Shown in pieces: positions 23,577-35,080 of a DNA stretch of 64,000 nucleotides. The stretch is from the NCBI RefSeq assembly GCF_019972835.1, contig NZ_BPPB01000005.1, forward strand, positions 62,001 to 126,000, in the 5' to 3' direction. Within the stretch, counting starts at the first letter, position 1. Each line of letters starts with the position of its first letter. The stretch is from Lactobacillus laiwuensis (GTDB lineage Bacteria; Bacillota; Bacilli; Lactobacillales; Lactobacillaceae). The notes below the pieces were generated by a model, which was given only the letters and a program-made list of their open reading frames with translations, was not told the DNA's origin and searched no databases. The position numbers and the translations under genes are program-made.

Positions 23577-26063
23577 TTAATCTTGCTCTTTGTCAGTTTC
23601 TTCTGAAGCTGCTACTTCCTGGTCTTCTTCAGCAGGAACAATTGCAAGACTGGCAACTTTATTGTTGTCATTAACTTTAATCAAGCGTACACCGAGAGTG
23701 CTGCGTCCGGTTTGAGAAACGTCATTTGTCTTGAAGCGAATCATGATGCCATCATCGGTGATAACCATAATATCCTGACTGCCATCGATCACAGTCACTC
23801 CTGAAAGTGGACCATTTTTCTCAGTAATATTTGCGGTTTTAATACCTTTACCGCCACGACCCTTTGTCGGATATTCAGAAGCGGCTGTTCTCTTACCATA
23901 GCCTTTTTCAGAAATGACTAACACTTCATCGTTATTCTTAATGACACCGGAACCAACAACATAGTCATTTTCGCGTAAATTAATTCCGCGAACACCTGCA
24001 GCTGTTCGACCCATTGATCTAACATTTTTTTCATTAAAACGTACTGCATAACCTAAGTGAGTACCGATTAAAATATCCTGCTTGCCATCTGTAGCCAGAA
24101 CATTATTCAACTCGTCGCCATCACGCAAAGTTAATGCAATTAGGCCACTATTGCGGATGTTACCAAATTCACTGACATGAGTACGTTTGACCGTTCCCAT
24201 CTTCGTAATAAAGAACAGGTACTGGTCATCAGCATCTTCAGGAATATTGACAATTGTTTGGATCTTTTCGCCTTTTTCCAGTTGCAACAAGTTGACTATT
24301 GGCAATCCTTTGGCAGTACGACCAAATTCTGGAATTTCATAGGCTTTCTTTGAATAAACCTTGCCCTTGTTGGTGAAAAACAGCAACATATCGTGGGTAC
24401 TGGAGTAAATTAGGTTCTCAATAAAGTCTCCGTCTTTAACGCCCATGCCTTTGATGCCTTTGCCACCACGATTTTGGGTCTTGAATTCAGTAATTGGCAT
24501 CCGCTTAATGTAGCCACTATGAGTTAAGGTCAGTAAAACATCTTGTTTTTCAATTAAATCTTCATCTTCAATTGAAACTACTTCACTGGCACCAATTTTA
24601 GTCCGCCGCTCATCGCCAAAACGCTTTTGAGTATCCAGCAATTCATTGTAAATGATCTCATTAATGCGCTCTGGTTTTGCCAAAATATCTTTATAATCGG
24701 CAATCTTAGCTTGCAGATCTTTGTATTCAGCCTCAACCTTATCACGTTCCAGTCCGGTTAACCGTACCAGCCGCATGTCTAAGATCGCTTGTGACTGCTT
24801 GTCATCAAGACCAAAGCGACTGATTAAAGCAGCTTTTGCAATATCGCTTGATTGACTCTGACGAATGATATGGACAATTTCATCGATGTGATCAAGAGCA
24901 ATTTGCAGGCCTTCAAGAATGTGAGCCCTGGCTTCAGCCTTTTCCAACTCAAATTTAGTTCTGCGAGTAACAACATCTTCTTGGTGTTCCAAGTAATACT
25001 GGAGCATTTGCTTGAGGCTGAGAAAGTGCGGTGCGCCATCGACGATTGCCACCATATTCATGCCAAAATTAGCCTGCATTTGGGTCAGCTTAAACAAATT
25101 ATTTAAAACCACACTGGCACTGGCATCACGGCGGATATCAATAGTAATTCTCATCCCCGTCTGGTCTGATTCATCACGCACACCGGTAATACCATCAATA
25201 GTCTTAGCACGCGCCAAGTCTGCAATTTTCTTAACCAGCTCAGCTTTATTAACCAAATAAGGTATTTCAGAAACAACTATTCTTTCGCGACCGCTTTTTT
25301 CAGTTTCAATACTAGTGTTGGCACGAACGACAATATTCCCGCGACCAGTTTCATAGGCCCGATAAATACCGCCGCGACCCATGATAGTGCCACCGGTAGG
25401 AAAATCTGGGCCCGGAATTGCCTTCATCAATTCTTTAGTAGTGACATCAGGGTTGTTCATTAACATGTGCAGCCCCTTAATCACTTCTGATAAGTTATGC
25501 GGTGGTATGTTGGTCGTCATACCAACAGCAATACCGCTGGTACCATTAACTAATAAGTTTGGTATTCTAGCAGGTAATACTACTGGCTCATTTTCAGAAT
25601 CATCGTAATTACGCTGCCAATCAACAGTATTTTTATTGATATCGCGCAACATTTCAACCGCAATTTTGCTCATGCGTGCCTCAGTATAACGCATTGCGGC
25701 CGGCTCATCGCCATCAACTGAACCAAAGTTGCCGTGACCGTCGACGAGCATATAGCGATAACTGAAATCCTGTGCCATATGGGCCATCGCTAAATAAATT
25801 GAAGAATCACCGTGAGGGTGGAACTTACCCATAACTTCCCCCACGATTCTGGCTGATTTCTTATATGGTTTATCTGGTGTAACACCTAGTTCACTCATGC
25901 CATAAAGAATCCGGCGCTGAACCGGCTTCAAGCCATCGCGCACATCGGGTAAAGCCCGCGCGACGATAACGGACATGGCATAATCCAAGAATGAACTATT
26001 CATTACGCTGGTCAAATCAACGTTTCTTATTCTGTGATCCTGACCTTGATTGTCGTTATCCAT
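23577..26063 (-). CDS. gyrA: DNA gyrase subunit A
   Basis: This 828-residue subunit breaks and rejoins DNA in the gyrase complex. It has the winged-helix region [20 protein letters not shown] and [12 protein letters not shown] with the active-site tyrosine. The quinolone-determining region (HPHGDSSIY) shows Ser and Tyr at the usual positions. The C-terminal beta-pinwheel has the GyrA-box QNRGGKG and ends in an acidic tail ([17 protein letters not shown]). It lies 9 bases after gyrB. Confidence 0.98.
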   Translation of the reverse strand: MDNDNQGQDHRIRNVDLTSVMNSSFLDYAMSVIVARALPDVRDGLKPVQRRILYGMSELGVTPDKPYKKSARIVGEVMGKFHPHGDSSIYLAMAHMAQDFSYRYMLVDGHGNFGSVDGDEPAAMRYTEARMSKIAVEMLRDINKNTVDWQRNYDDSENEPVVLPARIPNLLVNGTSGIAVGMTTNIPPHNLSEVIKGLHMLMNNPDVTTKELMKAIPGPDFPTGGTIMGRGGIYRAYETGRGNIVVRANTSIETEKSGRERIVVSEIPYLVNKAELVKKIADLARAKTIDGITGVRDESDQTGMRITIDIRRDASASVVLNNLFKLTQMQANFGMNMVAIVDGAPHFLSLKQMLQYYLEHQEDVVTRRTKFELEKAEARAHILEGLQIALDHIDEIVHIIRQSQSSDIAKAALISRFGLDDKQSQAILDMRLVRLTGLERDKVEAEYKDLQAKIADYKDILAKPERINEIIYNELLDTQKRFGDERRTKIGASEVVSIEDEDLIEKQDVLLTLTHSGYIKRMPITEFKTQNRGGKGIKGMGVKDGDFIENLIYSSTHDMLLFFTNKGKVYSKKAYEIPEFGRTAKGLPIVNLLQLEKGEKIQTIVNIPEDADDQYLFFITKMGTVKRTHVSEFGNIRNSGLIALTLRDGDELNNVLATDGKQDILIGTHLGYAVRFNEKNVRSMGRTAAGVRGINLRENDYVVGSGVIKNNDEVLVISEKGYGKRTAASEYPTKGRGGKGIKTANITEKNGPLSGVTVIDGSQDIMVITDDGIMIRFKTNDVSQTGRSTLGVRLIKVNDNNKVASLAIVPAEEDQEVAASEETDKEQD

Positions 26064-26072
26064 TTAAACCTC

Positions 26073-28037
26073 CTATGCATCCAAGTTTTCAACGTATTTA
26101 GCGTTAGTTTCAATAAAATTGCGCCGTGGTCCAACTTCGTTACCCATCAGCAATTCAAACACCTCATCAGCATTTTTAGCATATTCTGGGCTGACACGAT
26201 CAAGTCTTCTATTTTCCGGATTCATGGTAGTATCCCATAATTGTTCCGGATCCATTTCACCTAGTCCCTTATAGCGCTGTACCAATGGCTTAGGACTTGG
26301 TTGTAAACTCCCTAAATAGTCATGCAATTCTTCGTCGGTATCTAAGTATCTGACGACTTTGCCTTGACGGACTTGGTATAGAGGCGGACGTGCAATATAA
26401 ACGTAGCCTTTTTCAATCATCGGCCGCATGTAGTTATAAAAGAGGGTTAAAAGCAGCGTCCGAATATGGGCCCCATCGACATCGGCATCTGTCATAATGA
26501 TTAATTTATGATAGCGCGCTTTAGAAACATCAAAATCCGCACCAAAACCGGTCCCTAAAGCTGTAAACAGTGAACGGATTTCTTGGTTAGCTAAAATACG
26601 GTCCATTGAAGCTTTTTCAACGTTCAAAATTTTACCACGGATCGGTAAAATAGCTTGAGTTAATCTTGAACGTCCTTGTTTAGCAGAACCACCAGCAGAA
26701 TTACCCTCAACTATGAATAATTCAGAAATGCTGGGGTCGTTACTGGTGTTGTCAGCCAATTTACCAGGCAGGTTGGCAATTTCCAGTCCTGACTTTTTAC
26801 GCGTAACCTCACGAGCTCGTTTAGCAGCTGTCCGAGCCCGTTCAGCTAATTGGGCCTTTTCAACAATTTTGCGACCAACTTGCGGATTTTCCATTAAGAA
26901 ACGGTTGAAGGTTTCCGAAAACGCGTGATCAACGGCTGTTCGAGCATCAGAGTTGCCTAATTTAGTTTTAGTCTGGCCTTCAAATTGGGGGTTAGGGTGC
27001 TTGACAGAAACTACAGCTGTCATTCCTTCACGAATATCTTCGCCAGAAAGATTATCATCACTGTCTTTTAGCAGTTTAGTTTTATGAGCGTAATCATTAA
27101 CTACCCGCGTTAAAGCCGTCTTAAAGCCAGCCTCATGCATTCCGCCTTCATAGGTATGGATGTTGTTGGCAAAGGTCATCAACGTTGTTTTATAACCTTT
27201 TGTATATTGCAAAGATACCTCAACGTTGATATCGTTGTCATTACCTTCGACATAGATTGGTTCATCGAATAATACTTCTGTATCACGGTTTAAGAAAGAA
27301 ACATACTCCTGAATACCACCTTCATAGTGATAAACGTCTGTTTCCGCGCTGTCTTTGCGCTTATCGGTAAATGTTAATTTCAAGCCCTTATTTAAAAAGG
27401 CCAGTTCACGGATACGATTTTTGAGGATCTTGTCATCAAATGAAGTGGTTTCAGTAAAAATATCGGGATCTGGGAAAAAGTGCACTATGGTACCATGTTC
27501 AGATAAAGGCACAGTCCCTGTTACTTTCATTTCATCAACTACGCGACCACGACTAAAGTCAATAAAGTACTTTTTACCGTCACGCATTGTTGTAACATCT
27601 AGCTTAGTTGATAAAGCATTCACGACAGAAGCACCCACTCCGTGCAAACCGCCTGAAACCTTATAGCCGCCACCACCAAATTTACCACCGGCGTGTAAGA
27701 CAGTAAAAACAGTTTCAAGAGCAGGTCGACCCGTCTTTTTTTCAATATCGACCGGAATACCACGACCATCGTCTTGAACAGTGACACTGCCATCTTCATT
27801 AATTGTGACTTCAATCTTGCTGGCGAAACCGGCTAAGCTTTCGTCGATACCATTATCAATTATTTCCCACACTAAGTGGTGCAAACCCTGAGAGCTAGTT
27901 GAACCGATATACATTCCTGGACGTTTACGGACTGCTTCAAGTCCGCCTAAGACTTGAATCTGACTGGCATTATATTTATCGGCTTCTTTTTCATATTGCT
28001 TAATTTGCTTAAGATTTTCTTTGTTATTATCTGCCAT
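26073..28037 (-). CDS. gyrB: DNA gyrase subunit B
   Basis: This 654-residue ATPase subunit of gyrase has the GHKL site ([40 protein letters not shown]) and the TOPRIM motifs [13 protein letters not shown] and [14 protein letters not shown]. The C-terminus ends [15 protein letters not shown]. It overlaps the end of recF by 11 bases. Confidence 0.98.
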   Translation of the reverse strand: MADNNKENLKQIKQYEKEADKYNASQIQVLGGLEAVRKRPGMYIGSTSSQGLHHLVWEIIDNGIDESLAGFASKIEVTINEDGSVTVQDDGRGIPVDIEKKTGRPALETVFTVLHAGGKFGGGGYKVSGGLHGVGASVVNALSTKLDVTTMRDGKKYFIDFSRGRVVDEMKVTGTVPLSEHGTIVHFFPDPDIFTETTSFDDKILKNRIRELAFLNKGLKLTFTDKRKDSAETDVYHYEGGIQEYVSFLNRDTEVLFDEPIYVEGNDNDINVEVSLQYTKGYKTTLMTFANNIHTYEGGMHEAGFKTALTRVVNDYAHKTKLLKDSDDNLSGEDIREGMTAVVSVKHPNPQFEGQTKTKLGNSDARTAVDHAFSETFNRFLMENPQVGRKIVEKAQLAERARTAAKRAREVTRKKSGLEIANLPGKLADNTSNDPSISELFIVEGNSAGGSAKQGRSRLTQAILPIRGKILNVEKASMDRILANQEIRSLFTALGTGFGADFDVSKARYHKLIIMTDADVDGAHIRTLLLTLFYNYMRPMIEKGYVYIARPPLYQVRQGKVVRYLDTDEELHDYLGSLQPSPKPLVQRYKGLGEMDPEQLWDTTMNPENRRLDRVSPEYAKNADEVFELLMGNEVGPRRNFIETNAKYVENLDA

Positions 28038-29166
28038 GCAATTTCCCCTCTTCTAAATAAATTTGTCCAGATTTTATGCGGTATATTTTCGGCTTCTTAA
28101 TTATTTCCCAGGAAATACCCTCAAGATCTGTTGTCGTGATAAATGTTTGCGTTTTGCCGTGAATGTAGTTAAGTAAGGCACTTTGACGGTTATGATCAAG
28201 CTCACTCATAACATCATCAAGTAGTAATAACGGATATTCATCGGTTAATTGGTGCACAAGCTGGATCTCAGCTAATTTAATACTAAGCGCAATGGTTCTT
28301 TGTTGGCCCTGAGAGCCATATAAATGAGCGTTTTTACCGTCAAGTTCAAAGTCAATATCATCCCTATGGGGACCACTCAAAGTAGTACCCTTAAGAATCT
28401 CAAGCTTCTGATTGTTTTGAAAATTATTTAATACTTTATGATAAACTTCTTCTACGCTGTCTTTTACCGAAATTTCTTTTACCGATGGCCGATAAATAAC
28501 CTCAAGTTTTTCAGCACTGGTACTAATGTGAGCGTAGGCATCACGAGCGTATTGATCTAAGTAATTTAAGAATTGAAAGCGACGAACAATTACTTCTGCA
28601 GCCACACCTGCCAGCTGATCTGATAAGACTTCTAAAAACATAGTGTCATGAGCTTCGCCTTTGGCTAACTGCTTTAAATAATTGTTTTTTTGCTGCAATA
28701 CCTGCTTATACTTGCCCGCAAAATAGAGGTATTCCGCACTAATTTGACCAAATTCTTGATCCATAAAGCGTCGTCTTAAATTAGGTGCACCTTTAATCAG
28801 GTCTAAATCTTCAGGAGAAAATAAAATAGCGTTCAATTGTCCCACATACTTGGATAATTTCGCTTGTTCGACTCGATTTACCCAAACTTTTTTACCCTTA
28901 GTGGTAATTAAAACCCGCAAGGATAAATCAACTTGACTTTTATAAATGTGCCCCGAAACATTGGCATAATCTTTACCAAAAGCAATTAGTTCTTTGTCAT
29001 TACTGGTTCGGTGGGACCGTGTTAAAGCTAAAAAATAAATTGCTTCAAGCAGATTAGTTTTGCCTTGCGCATTTTGTCCTATAAAAATATTGACGTTAGG
29101 ATCAAAATCAACTTCAAATTGCTGCAAATTGCGGTAATTTTGAGCGATAAAATGCTTGAGATACAT
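28027..29166 (-). CDS. recF: Recombination protein RecF
   Basis: This 379-residue SMC-like ATPase loads RecA at gaps with RecO and RecR. Walker A is [20 protein letters not shown] near residue 30. The signature region is [15 protein letters not shown] and Walker B is [12 protein letters not shown]. It lies 3 bases after the S4-domain gene and overlaps gyrB. Confidence 0.97.
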   Translation of the reverse strand: MYLKHFIAQNYRNLQQFEVDFDPNVNIFIGQNAQGKTNLLEAIYFLALTRSHRTSNDKELIAFGKDYANVSGHIYKSQVDLSLRVLITTKGKKVWVNRVEQAKLSKYVGQLNAILFSPEDLDLIKGAPNLRRRFMDQEFGQISAEYLYFAGKYKQVLQQKNNYLKQLAKGEAHDTMFLEVLSDQLAGVAAEVIVRRFQFLNYLDQYARDAYAHISTSAEKLEVIYRPSVKEISVKDSVEEVYHKVLNNFQNNQKLEILKGTTLSGPHRDDIDFELDGKNAHLYGSQGQQRTIALSIKLAEIQLVHQLTDEYPLLLLDDVMSELDHNRQSALLNYIHGKTQTFITTTDLEGISWEIIKKPKIYRIKSGQIYLEEGKLHGR

Positions 29167-29169
29167 AAC

Positions 29170-29379
29170 CTACCGCAATTCGTAAGATTCTTGGTTAACT
29201 TCAAGTTTATCACCGGAGCGTAATTTCTTACCCCGCCTATTTTCTTTGACTCCATTCACTAAGACCGGATTTTCTTGCAGATACCACTTAGCTTGACCAC
29301 CTGAAGAAATAATACTTTCTTCTTTTAAAAACTGCCCTAGAGTAATGTATTCACTCGTTACTTTAAATTCTTTGATCAT
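29170..29379 (-). CDS. S4-domain RNA-binding protein (YaaA/RlbA)
   Basis: This 69-residue protein consists of an S4-like fold (ITLGQFLKEESIISSGGQAK, then VLVNGVKENRRGKKLRSGD). The family lies between dnaN and recF in Firmicutes and binds RNA, probably in ribosome assembly. The start is the ATG at 29379 after GTGAAGGTGG; a frame extension of four codons would run into that binding site. Confidence 0.9.
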   Translation of the reverse strand: MIKEFKVTSEYITLGQFLKEESIISSGGQAKWYLQENPVLVNGVKENRRGKKLRSGDKLEVNQESYELR

Positions 29380-29554
29380 AACCACCTTCACCCTTTAAAT
29401 ACCTATAATAAGTATATTCGTTTCACAAGCAAAAAACAACTAAAAGCCCATATAAAGCCATATAAACGGATTTTTTTCAAATAAACAATTCATAGTGATT
29501 GCCCTTAAAAATAAATCAGCAAGCTTTTGTGGTCGTTTATAAAAATTTTGCCAG

Positions 29555-29583
29555 AAAAAAAGCCATCAATTGATGACTTTTTC
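29555..29583 (-). terminator. Terminator after dnaN
   Basis: AAAAGCCATCAATTGATGAC and the following TTTTT contain the perfect palindrome CATCAATTGATG. A T-run is present on both sides. It separates dnaN from the S4-domain gene and the recF-gyrB-gyrA genes. Confidence 0.75.
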
Positions 29584-29605
29584 TTTTTGTTAAGTTTGAC
29601 AATGA

Positions 29606-30736
29606 TTAAAATGTTCTAACCGGTGTAATTAATTGAACAAAATTAATATCAGTTTTATCTGGATTCACAGTAAATGGACGTAGCGGCTGGGTGAAATCCA
29701 TAATGACAGAATCTGTTACTGAAGCTTTTAGCGCATCACGCAAATAATCCGGGTTGAAGGAAATCTTTAAATTGTTACCTTCAAGTTTCTTGAAACTAAC
29801 GTCTTCTTCTACATTACCAATTTCTGCTGATTCACCAGACAATTTTGCACTTTGTTTTTCAGTATCTAATGTTAAATCGACCACATTATTGCGTCCTGCA
29901 TGTGTTAATAGGCTTGCCCGATCAAGCGCACTGGAAAGTTCCATTAAGTCAAATTCTACAGTTGTTGTGCTATCAGTTGGAATCAGGCGCTCAGTATCAG
30001 GGTAACTACCTTCAAGTAAACGTGAATAAAACAGAATGTTACCAATTTCAAAAAGTACTTGATTTTCACCAGGACAAACTTTAATTTCTGGATCTGTTTC
30101 ACCGATAATCCGAGCAAGCTCAAGTAAGCTTTTTCCAGGTATAATCAGATCTGTTTTTGTTTGTGGCCCATTTTCTAAAGTTAATGCGCGACTGGATAAT
30201 CTGTGAGAGTCTGTGGCCACAGCATGTATCTTGTCAGGACTAAAAGTAAAGTGGACACCTGTCAAAACTAGGCGACTTTCCTGCGTTGCCACTGCAAATT
30301 GAGTTTCGTTGATAATTTCACGAAAAGTTTTCCCCGAAATAACAAAAGAGGACTCGTCTGGAATTTCCGGTAATCTGGGATAGTTATTGGCATCTAAGCC
30401 ATTGATAGTAAATTCACTGTTTTCAGAGATAATTTGGGTCTGAAAACTTTCTTTAACTTCTAATGAAAATTCTTTTCCTGGCAATCTTCTAATTATTTCA
30501 CTAAAAAACCGAGCCGGTAAAACAATTGAACCTGTTGAGTCAACAGTTAAATCTTCACTTACTGGTATTTTAATTTCAATTGAAATATCAGTATCACTAC
30601 CAGTTAGAAGTAACTCATCTTCAGTCAAATTAATTTTTATTCCACTAAGAATTGGAATTGTTGCTCTTGAAGAAATAGCATGCATTACATTGTTTAAATT
30701 GTCTAAGAAAAGATTTCTGTTTACTGTAAATTTCAT
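29606..30736 (-). CDS. dnaN: DNA polymerase III beta subunit (sliding clamp)
   Basis: This 376-residue clamp has the three-domain beta fold (MKFTVNRNLFLDNLNNVMHA, RVLTGVHFTF-like LVLTGVHFTFSPD, and the C-terminal ITPVRTF). It encircles DNA and holds the polymerase. It lies 172 bases after dnaA, with a DnaA box in the gap. Confidence 0.98.
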   Translation of the reverse strand: MKFTVNRNLFLDNLNNVMHAISSRATIPILSGIKINLTEDELLLTGSDTDISIEIKIPVSEDLTVDSTGSIVLPARFFSEIIRRLPGKEFSLEVKESFQTQIISENSEFTINGLDANNYPRLPEIPDESSFVISGKTFREIINETQFAVATQESRLVLTGVHFTFSPDKIHAVATDSHRLSSRALTLENGPQTKTDLIIPGKSLLELARIIGETDPEIKVCPGENQVLFEIGNILFYSRLLEGSYPDTERLIPTDSTTTVEFDLMELSSALDRASLLTHAGRNNVVDLTLDTEKQSAKLSGESAEIGNVEEDVSFKKLEGNNLKISFNPDYLRDALKASVTDSVIMDFTQPLRPFTVNPDKTDINFVQLITPVRTF

Positions 30737-30888
30737 TTGGTGCCTCCTGTTATTTTGTCTGTTTCCTTTATATTAATTATATATTTAATTAGTAGTATTA
30801 GTAGGTCCTGTGATTTCTGTTGAAAAGTTACATAGTTCTTAAAATAACGTAATTATTACGGTTAAGAAAATGTGTAAAAGTTTCTTTT

Positions 30889-30897
30889 TTATCCACA
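30889..30897 (+). promoter_or_regulatory. DnaA box between dnaA and dnaN
   Basis: TTATCCACA is a perfect match to the DnaA box. It lies 12 bases past the dnaA stop codon, in the dnaA-dnaN gap. It is the only perfect box there and fits the second half of a bipartite Gram-positive origin or dnaN control. Confidence 0.75.
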
Positions 30898-30908
30898 ATT
30901 AATAACTT

Positions 30909-32276
30909 TTAACGGTCAAGCATTTGCTTTAAATCAAATACTGCAGTCTTGATATCAGAATTTGTTTTAATTTCCCGACTGATTTTTTCGTAAGCATGCA
31001 TCACAGTTGTGTGATCCTTGCCGCCAAATTCCTGTCCGATTTTAGGCAAGCTGGAATCAGTCAATTCGCGGGACAAGTACATTGCAATTTGCCTGGGAAC
31101 CACAATTTGCCTGACCCGCTTTTTTCCTTTCAATTCAGTTGTTGAAGTTTGGAAATAATTAGCAACAACTTCTTGAATTTTAGAAATCTGCAGTCCCTGA
31201 TTCTTTTGAACTAGTTTAAGGTCTGCCAAAGCTTCTCGAGCCAAATTAACATTAATATCTTCATGCTCAATTGTGGCGTGGGCTTGTACTTTTACCAAAG
31301 CCCCCTCAAGTTCACGAATGTTAGTGTCAACTTGTGAAGCAATATAGTCTAAAGTACTGTCGTCGATTGTTAAATTTTCAGCTTCAGCTTTTTTGCGTAG
31401 AATTGCAATGCGCGTTTCCAAATCTGGAGGGGTAATTTCGACTTGCAAACCCCAAGTGAAACGAGATACCAATCTTTCTGATAGATCAGGAATTTCTGTT
31501 GGCAGGCGATCACTCGTCATGACTATTTGCTTTTGATCATTATAAAGGGTCTCAAAAGTATGGAAAAATTCTTCCTGAATACCCTCTTTTTTAGCGAAAA
31601 ATTGAATATCATCTACAAGTAGCAAGTCGCAAGTGCGATATTTTGCGCGAAATTGATCCTGAGTTTTATTTTTGATTGAGTTTATAAAATCATTAACAAA
31701 AGTTTCGCTTTGAATATAAACGACTTTCGCATTGGGACGCTCTGCCAGCATTTGATGCCCAATAGCTTGCATCAAGTGCGTTTTTCCTAGCCCCACGCCA
31801 CCAAAAATAAAAAGGGGGTTGTAAAAACTACCAGGACTGTCAGCGACTGCCAAAGCTGCACCTGCAGCCAACTTATTGCCTTCACCCTGAACGAAATTAT
31901 CGAAGGTGTACTTTTCGTTAAGCTTAAGATTACGGACAAATGCATTTTCCATTTGCGGTCGTGCATTTTCTGACATTGACTCTGTTTTTGGCTTAGGTGT
32001 TACAAGGCGCTCAGTACTTTTGTCACCTTCAATTTGAAAAACAGGCATGACTTCAATATTAGCGTAACCGTAGGCAGATTGAATTAATTGTGAAGCCAAA
32101 TTTTTCTCCCAATACCCTTTGGTTACGGGATTTTGCACAGCAATTTTTAGTTCATGAGTTTCCTTATTATAGGAAACTGGTCTGGTATTTTTAAACCATG
32201 CATTATAAGCAACTTCATTAAAATGTTCACGCATCTCGCTATTGAAATGATGCCAAAATTTATTAATGTCAAACAA
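30909..32276 (-). CDS. dnaA: Chromosomal replication initiator DnaA
   Basis: This 455-residue protein has domain I at the N-terminus, then the AAA+ motor with Walker A GGVGLGKTHLMQAIG near residue 160 and Walker B LLLVDDIQFFAKKEG. The C-terminal DNA-binding domain carries the signature GKDHTTVMHAYEKI. It binds the TTATCCACA boxes on both sides of its own gene to open the origin. Confidence 0.98.
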   Translation of the reverse strand: MFDINKFWHHFNSEMREHFNEVAYNAWFKNTRPVSYNKETHELKIAVQNPVTKGYWEKNLASQLIQSAYGYANIEVMPVFQIEGDKSTERLVTPKPKTESMSENARPQMENAFVRNLKLNEKYTFDNFVQGEGNKLAAGAALAVADSPGSFYNPLFIFGGVGLGKTHLMQAIGHQMLAERPNAKVVYIQSETFVNDFINSIKNKTQDQFRAKYRTCDLLLVDDIQFFAKKEGIQEEFFHTFETLYNDQKQIVMTSDRLPTEIPDLSERLVSRFTWGLQVEITPPDLETRIAILRKKAEAENLTIDDSTLDYIASQVDTNIRELEGALVKVQAHATIEHEDINVNLAREALADLKLVQKNQGLQISKIQEVVANYFQTSTTELKGKKRVRQIVVPRQIAMYLSRELTDSSLPKIGQEFGGKDHTTVMHAYEKISREIKTNSDIKTAVFDLKQMLDR

Positions 32277-32720
32277 AATAATTCCCTCCGCGTACGTTAA
32301 GCAAAACTTATTTTACCATCTAATAAAAATGTTTTCCACAAGTGCACAAAAAGAATTCAGAATTAACAAGCTGTGGATATAATTTACAGATAAATACACA
32401 AAAATGTAAGTAGAATTTCTATGTTTTTGCTTATTTACATGGTTAGCTGTGGAAATCTTTTGCTTTAATAGCAGTAAATTTGACGGAATGTGAAACATAT
32501 TATCCACATAGTGTGCAAAACTTTTTAAACAAGCTGTAGATTGTGGATAAAGCTGTGTAAAATGCTGTGAGTTTGATTTTGTGGATAATTTAAGGACTGC
32601 TATTTTAAACAAGCAAAACGAAGTTTAAATGGAAAATTGCCTTTTGTCTTAACATAAAATAAAAGTAATAAAAGCTAATATAACTAACAATTGTTACTTT
32701 TAAAATTCTTACTGCTAATA
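32277..32720. other. oriC: Chromosomal replication origin (oriC), dnaA-upstream part
   Basis: Perfect DnaA boxes lie at 32500-32508 (plus), 32542-32550 (minus) and 32580-32588 (minus). Near matches with one change lie at 32332-32340 (TTTTCCACA) and 32372-32380 (TGTGGATAT); TGTGGAAAT at 32449-32457 differs at two positions. The DNA from 32590 to 32720 is extremely AT-rich and is the likely unwinding element. Gene direction changes around it. No real gene lies inside it. Confidence 0.9.
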
Positions 32721-32816
32721 ACATAATGCTTATACTTGCTTGGTTATGCGCTGGCAGATAATTTTATGAATAATTTTGAAGAGTGTTTGTAAGTCTATTA
32801 AAACTTGTAAATGAAT

Positions 32817-32859
32817 AAAAAGCGTCTCTACTAAAATAAAATTAGTAAAAACGCTTTTT
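32817..32859 (-). terminator. Terminator of the flavoprotein gene
   Basis: AAAAAGCGT pairs with ACGCTTTTT, and ACTAA with TTAGT inside. It lies between the flavoprotein stop and oriC and shields the origin from its transcription. Confidence 0.8.
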
Positions 32860-32882
32860 ACAATTTTCTAAAAATCAATCTT

Positions 32883-34724
32883 TTAATATTCTGATGAACC
32901 GGTTGTTACATCAGTTTCTGCAGGCGTAACATTGACTTCTTCTACTAAACCGGAGAGGACTCTGCCGACTCTGCGGCCTGAATGCATTCCCTCGGCTAAG
33001 GCAGTACCTGATGATGGGTAATAATTTGCATTCCAGCCACCAGAGTTGCAGCCGACAGCATACAGGTGAGCAATCTTTCGGTCATCTTGATCAACTACTT
33101 CATAATTAGTAGTTACTTTTAAGCCGCCAATTGCACCAAAATTGCTGTCCTTGTGAGCATAAGCATAGAATGGAGCATGTAATTCTTGCAGGCCTTCTTT
33201 ACGACCAAACTCTTTGTCCGCACCATTTGCGGCGTTTTTATTCCAGGTCTCTAGTTGCTGCGTTAAGTTTTCAGCTGGTACGTTGATTTTAGCAGCTAAT
33301 TCTGCAATTGAGTCTGCTTTAAACATTTGTCTGGAATTAATATCCTTCTCCGTGTCTGCAGCAGATTTCCAAGGTGTAAATGGAGCAGAGAAAGTCGATG
33401 AATCGAAGATCTGCCAAGTCGGCTTATTCCAAATTAATTCTTGCTGATAGGTAGCACGGGTTAGATAGCCGTAAGTAGTATCTTCGTTAACATAACGTTT
33501 ACCATTGCCATTTACGTAAAACATTGGTGGCGTCGGCAAATTATCTGCTGCACCTACATTGCTCTTAAAATCAACATCCATAGAGCCGCCCAAACCTTCA
33601 GTTGCAGCGTTAAGTGCTAATCCCATCAAAATACCGTCGCCGGTATCGTATTTAGAATTAGTCAAGGCATGATTTTTAATATCACGATATTGCTGAGGCG
33701 CAAATTCTTTAGCTAATTTTTCGTTATAGTCAATACTTGCAGTAGCAAGGACTACTCCTTTATTAGCGCGATAGTAACTAGTTTTGCCTTTGCAATTTGT
33801 TACTACGCCAACAACTGATTTGTCAGTATAGCTGTTAGTTACTAAATTAATTACAGGAGTATCAAAGAAAATTTTTATTCCCAGACGGTCAGCTTCTTTT
33901 CTAACAGCGTCAATCATTACGCAGCCACTGCCTAAACCGCCGCCGTGTTCATAAACGTGAATTCTTTGCGCAAAGTAATCTTTGTTTTCATAAGGAATGA
34001 CTCTGTGGCCATAGACAGAGGTCCATTTTATTCCTAAACTTGCCAGCCATTCGATGTTATTAGCAGAATCCTCGGCTAATTCTTTTATCATTTGAGGATT
34101 TACTCTGCCTTCACCGGCTTGAATTAATTCTTGAGCATGTAGTTCAGGATTGTCATTTTGATAGCTTGTAAATTCTTTTTGATATTTATCGCCAGAACCC
34201 TGAATAACGCCAGCGGAATAATTACTAGTTCCGCCGACCATACCAGTTTTTTCAAAAATAACTACGTTGTTGCCATGCTTTTTGGCTTCAATAGCAGCTG
34301 ATAATCCGGAGATACCTGAACCAACGACAATCACGTCATAGGTATCATTAAATTGCACTTGAGAAGCGATATACTTGTTACTGTTTACTTTGGCATAAAC
34401 CGGATAGTTTGGCTTCTTACTTGGTTTTACTTTAGGATTAACAGCATCGTCTGCAGTTAATTTTCCCTGGGCAACTTCCAAGGCTTTATTTACGCCATTA
34501 ACAACTGCTGAAGTACTTACTGAAGCGGATGTAACAACATCAATATCAGTATTGCCTGCTTTTTCAATTCTGTTAATCATCGTTGGAATTGCATAGGATC
34601 CAACTGTATATGGCTGGATACCGTCAACTGCAACTTTGATTATTTTACCATCCTTTAATGTAACGTTACTGGTTAATAAGCTGTGAAAGCCTTGAGCAGC
34701 ACCTTTAAAAACACCACTTACCAT
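32883..34724 (-). CDS. FMN-binding / FAD-dependent reductase, fumarate- or urocanate-reductase-like
   Basis: This 613-residue protein has an N-terminal FMN_bind domain (residues about 1-85, with DVVTSASVSTSAVVNG at the covalent flavin site). It is followed by a fumarate reductase flavoprotein domain with the FAD motif YDVIVVGSGISGLSAAIEAK near 130 and the C-terminal YAVGCNSGGW. No signal peptide is present, so it should act inside the cell, passing electrons to fumarate or a similar enoate. The FMN site has SAS where GAT is usual. It is transcribed against replication, unlike its core neighbours. A GAAAGCGCTT core upstream is a weak CRE candidate. Confidence 0.85.
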   Translation of the reverse strand: MVSGVFKGAAQGFHSLLTSNVTLKDGKIIKVAVDGIQPYTVGSYAIPTMINRIEKAGNTDIDVVTSASVSTSAVVNGVNKALEVAQGKLTADDAVNPKVKPSKKPNYPVYAKVNSNKYIASQVQFNDTYDVIVVGSGISGLSAAIEAKKHGNNVVIFEKTGMVGGTSNYSAGVIQGSGDKYQKEFTSYQNDNPELHAQELIQAGEGRVNPQMIKELAEDSANNIEWLASLGIKWTSVYGHRVIPYENKDYFAQRIHVYEHGGGLGSGCVMIDAVRKEADRLGIKIFFDTPVINLVTNSYTDKSVVGVVTNCKGKTSYYRANKGVVLATASIDYNEKLAKEFAPQQYRDIKNHALTNSKYDTGDGILMGLALNAATEGLGGSMDVDFKSNVGAADNLPTPPMFYVNGNGKRYVNEDTTYGYLTRATYQQELIWNKPTWQIFDSSTFSAPFTPWKSAADTEKDINSRQMFKADSIAELAAKINVPAENLTQQLETWNKNAANGADKEFGRKEGLQELHAPFYAYAHKDSNFGAIGGLKVTTNYEVVDQDDRKIAHLYAVGCNSGGWNANYYPSSGTALAEGMHSGRRVGRVLSGLVEEVNVTPAETDVTTGSSEY

Positions 34725-34964
34725 AAAAATCTCCTTTTTTATATCAAAATTATTTAAAGCACTATGGAAAGCGCTTGTCTACAAAGTCAATTTTATCATT
34801 AATAAGTAATAGAATGATTAAAAAAGTGTAAAGAATGTGAAATACTGAGTAAACTAAATTGATCTTAAAATAATGTTATTGTGGCAAGTAAGTGCACTCT
34901 TTGAAAAAGGTTTCAAAATCAATACCATGATATTATTTAGAGAAATTTGTGAAAGGTAAAACAA

Positions 34965-35010
34965 AACTCATAATTAAATTTGATAGTAAAGTTATGAGCA
35001 AGCTTTTTTT
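34965..35010 (+). terminator. Hairpin in the gap before the pseudogene
   Basis: CTCATAA (34968-34974) pairs with TTATGAG (34992-34998), followed by AAGCTTTTTTT. The upstream DNA to 34725 has no supported gene apart from the flavoprotein promoter region. It may end a lost gene. Confidence 0.4.
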
Positions 35011-35080
35011 GATACAATTAACAGTGCAGAATAATCTAATTATAAGCAACTGAAAATATTTCTTTTTATGAGGCACCAAT

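Noticed and set aside
32313-32612. A 99-codon minus-strand frame inside oriC
   Set aside because: It runs across the DnaA boxes, has no ribosome binding site, and its residues do not resemble a protein.
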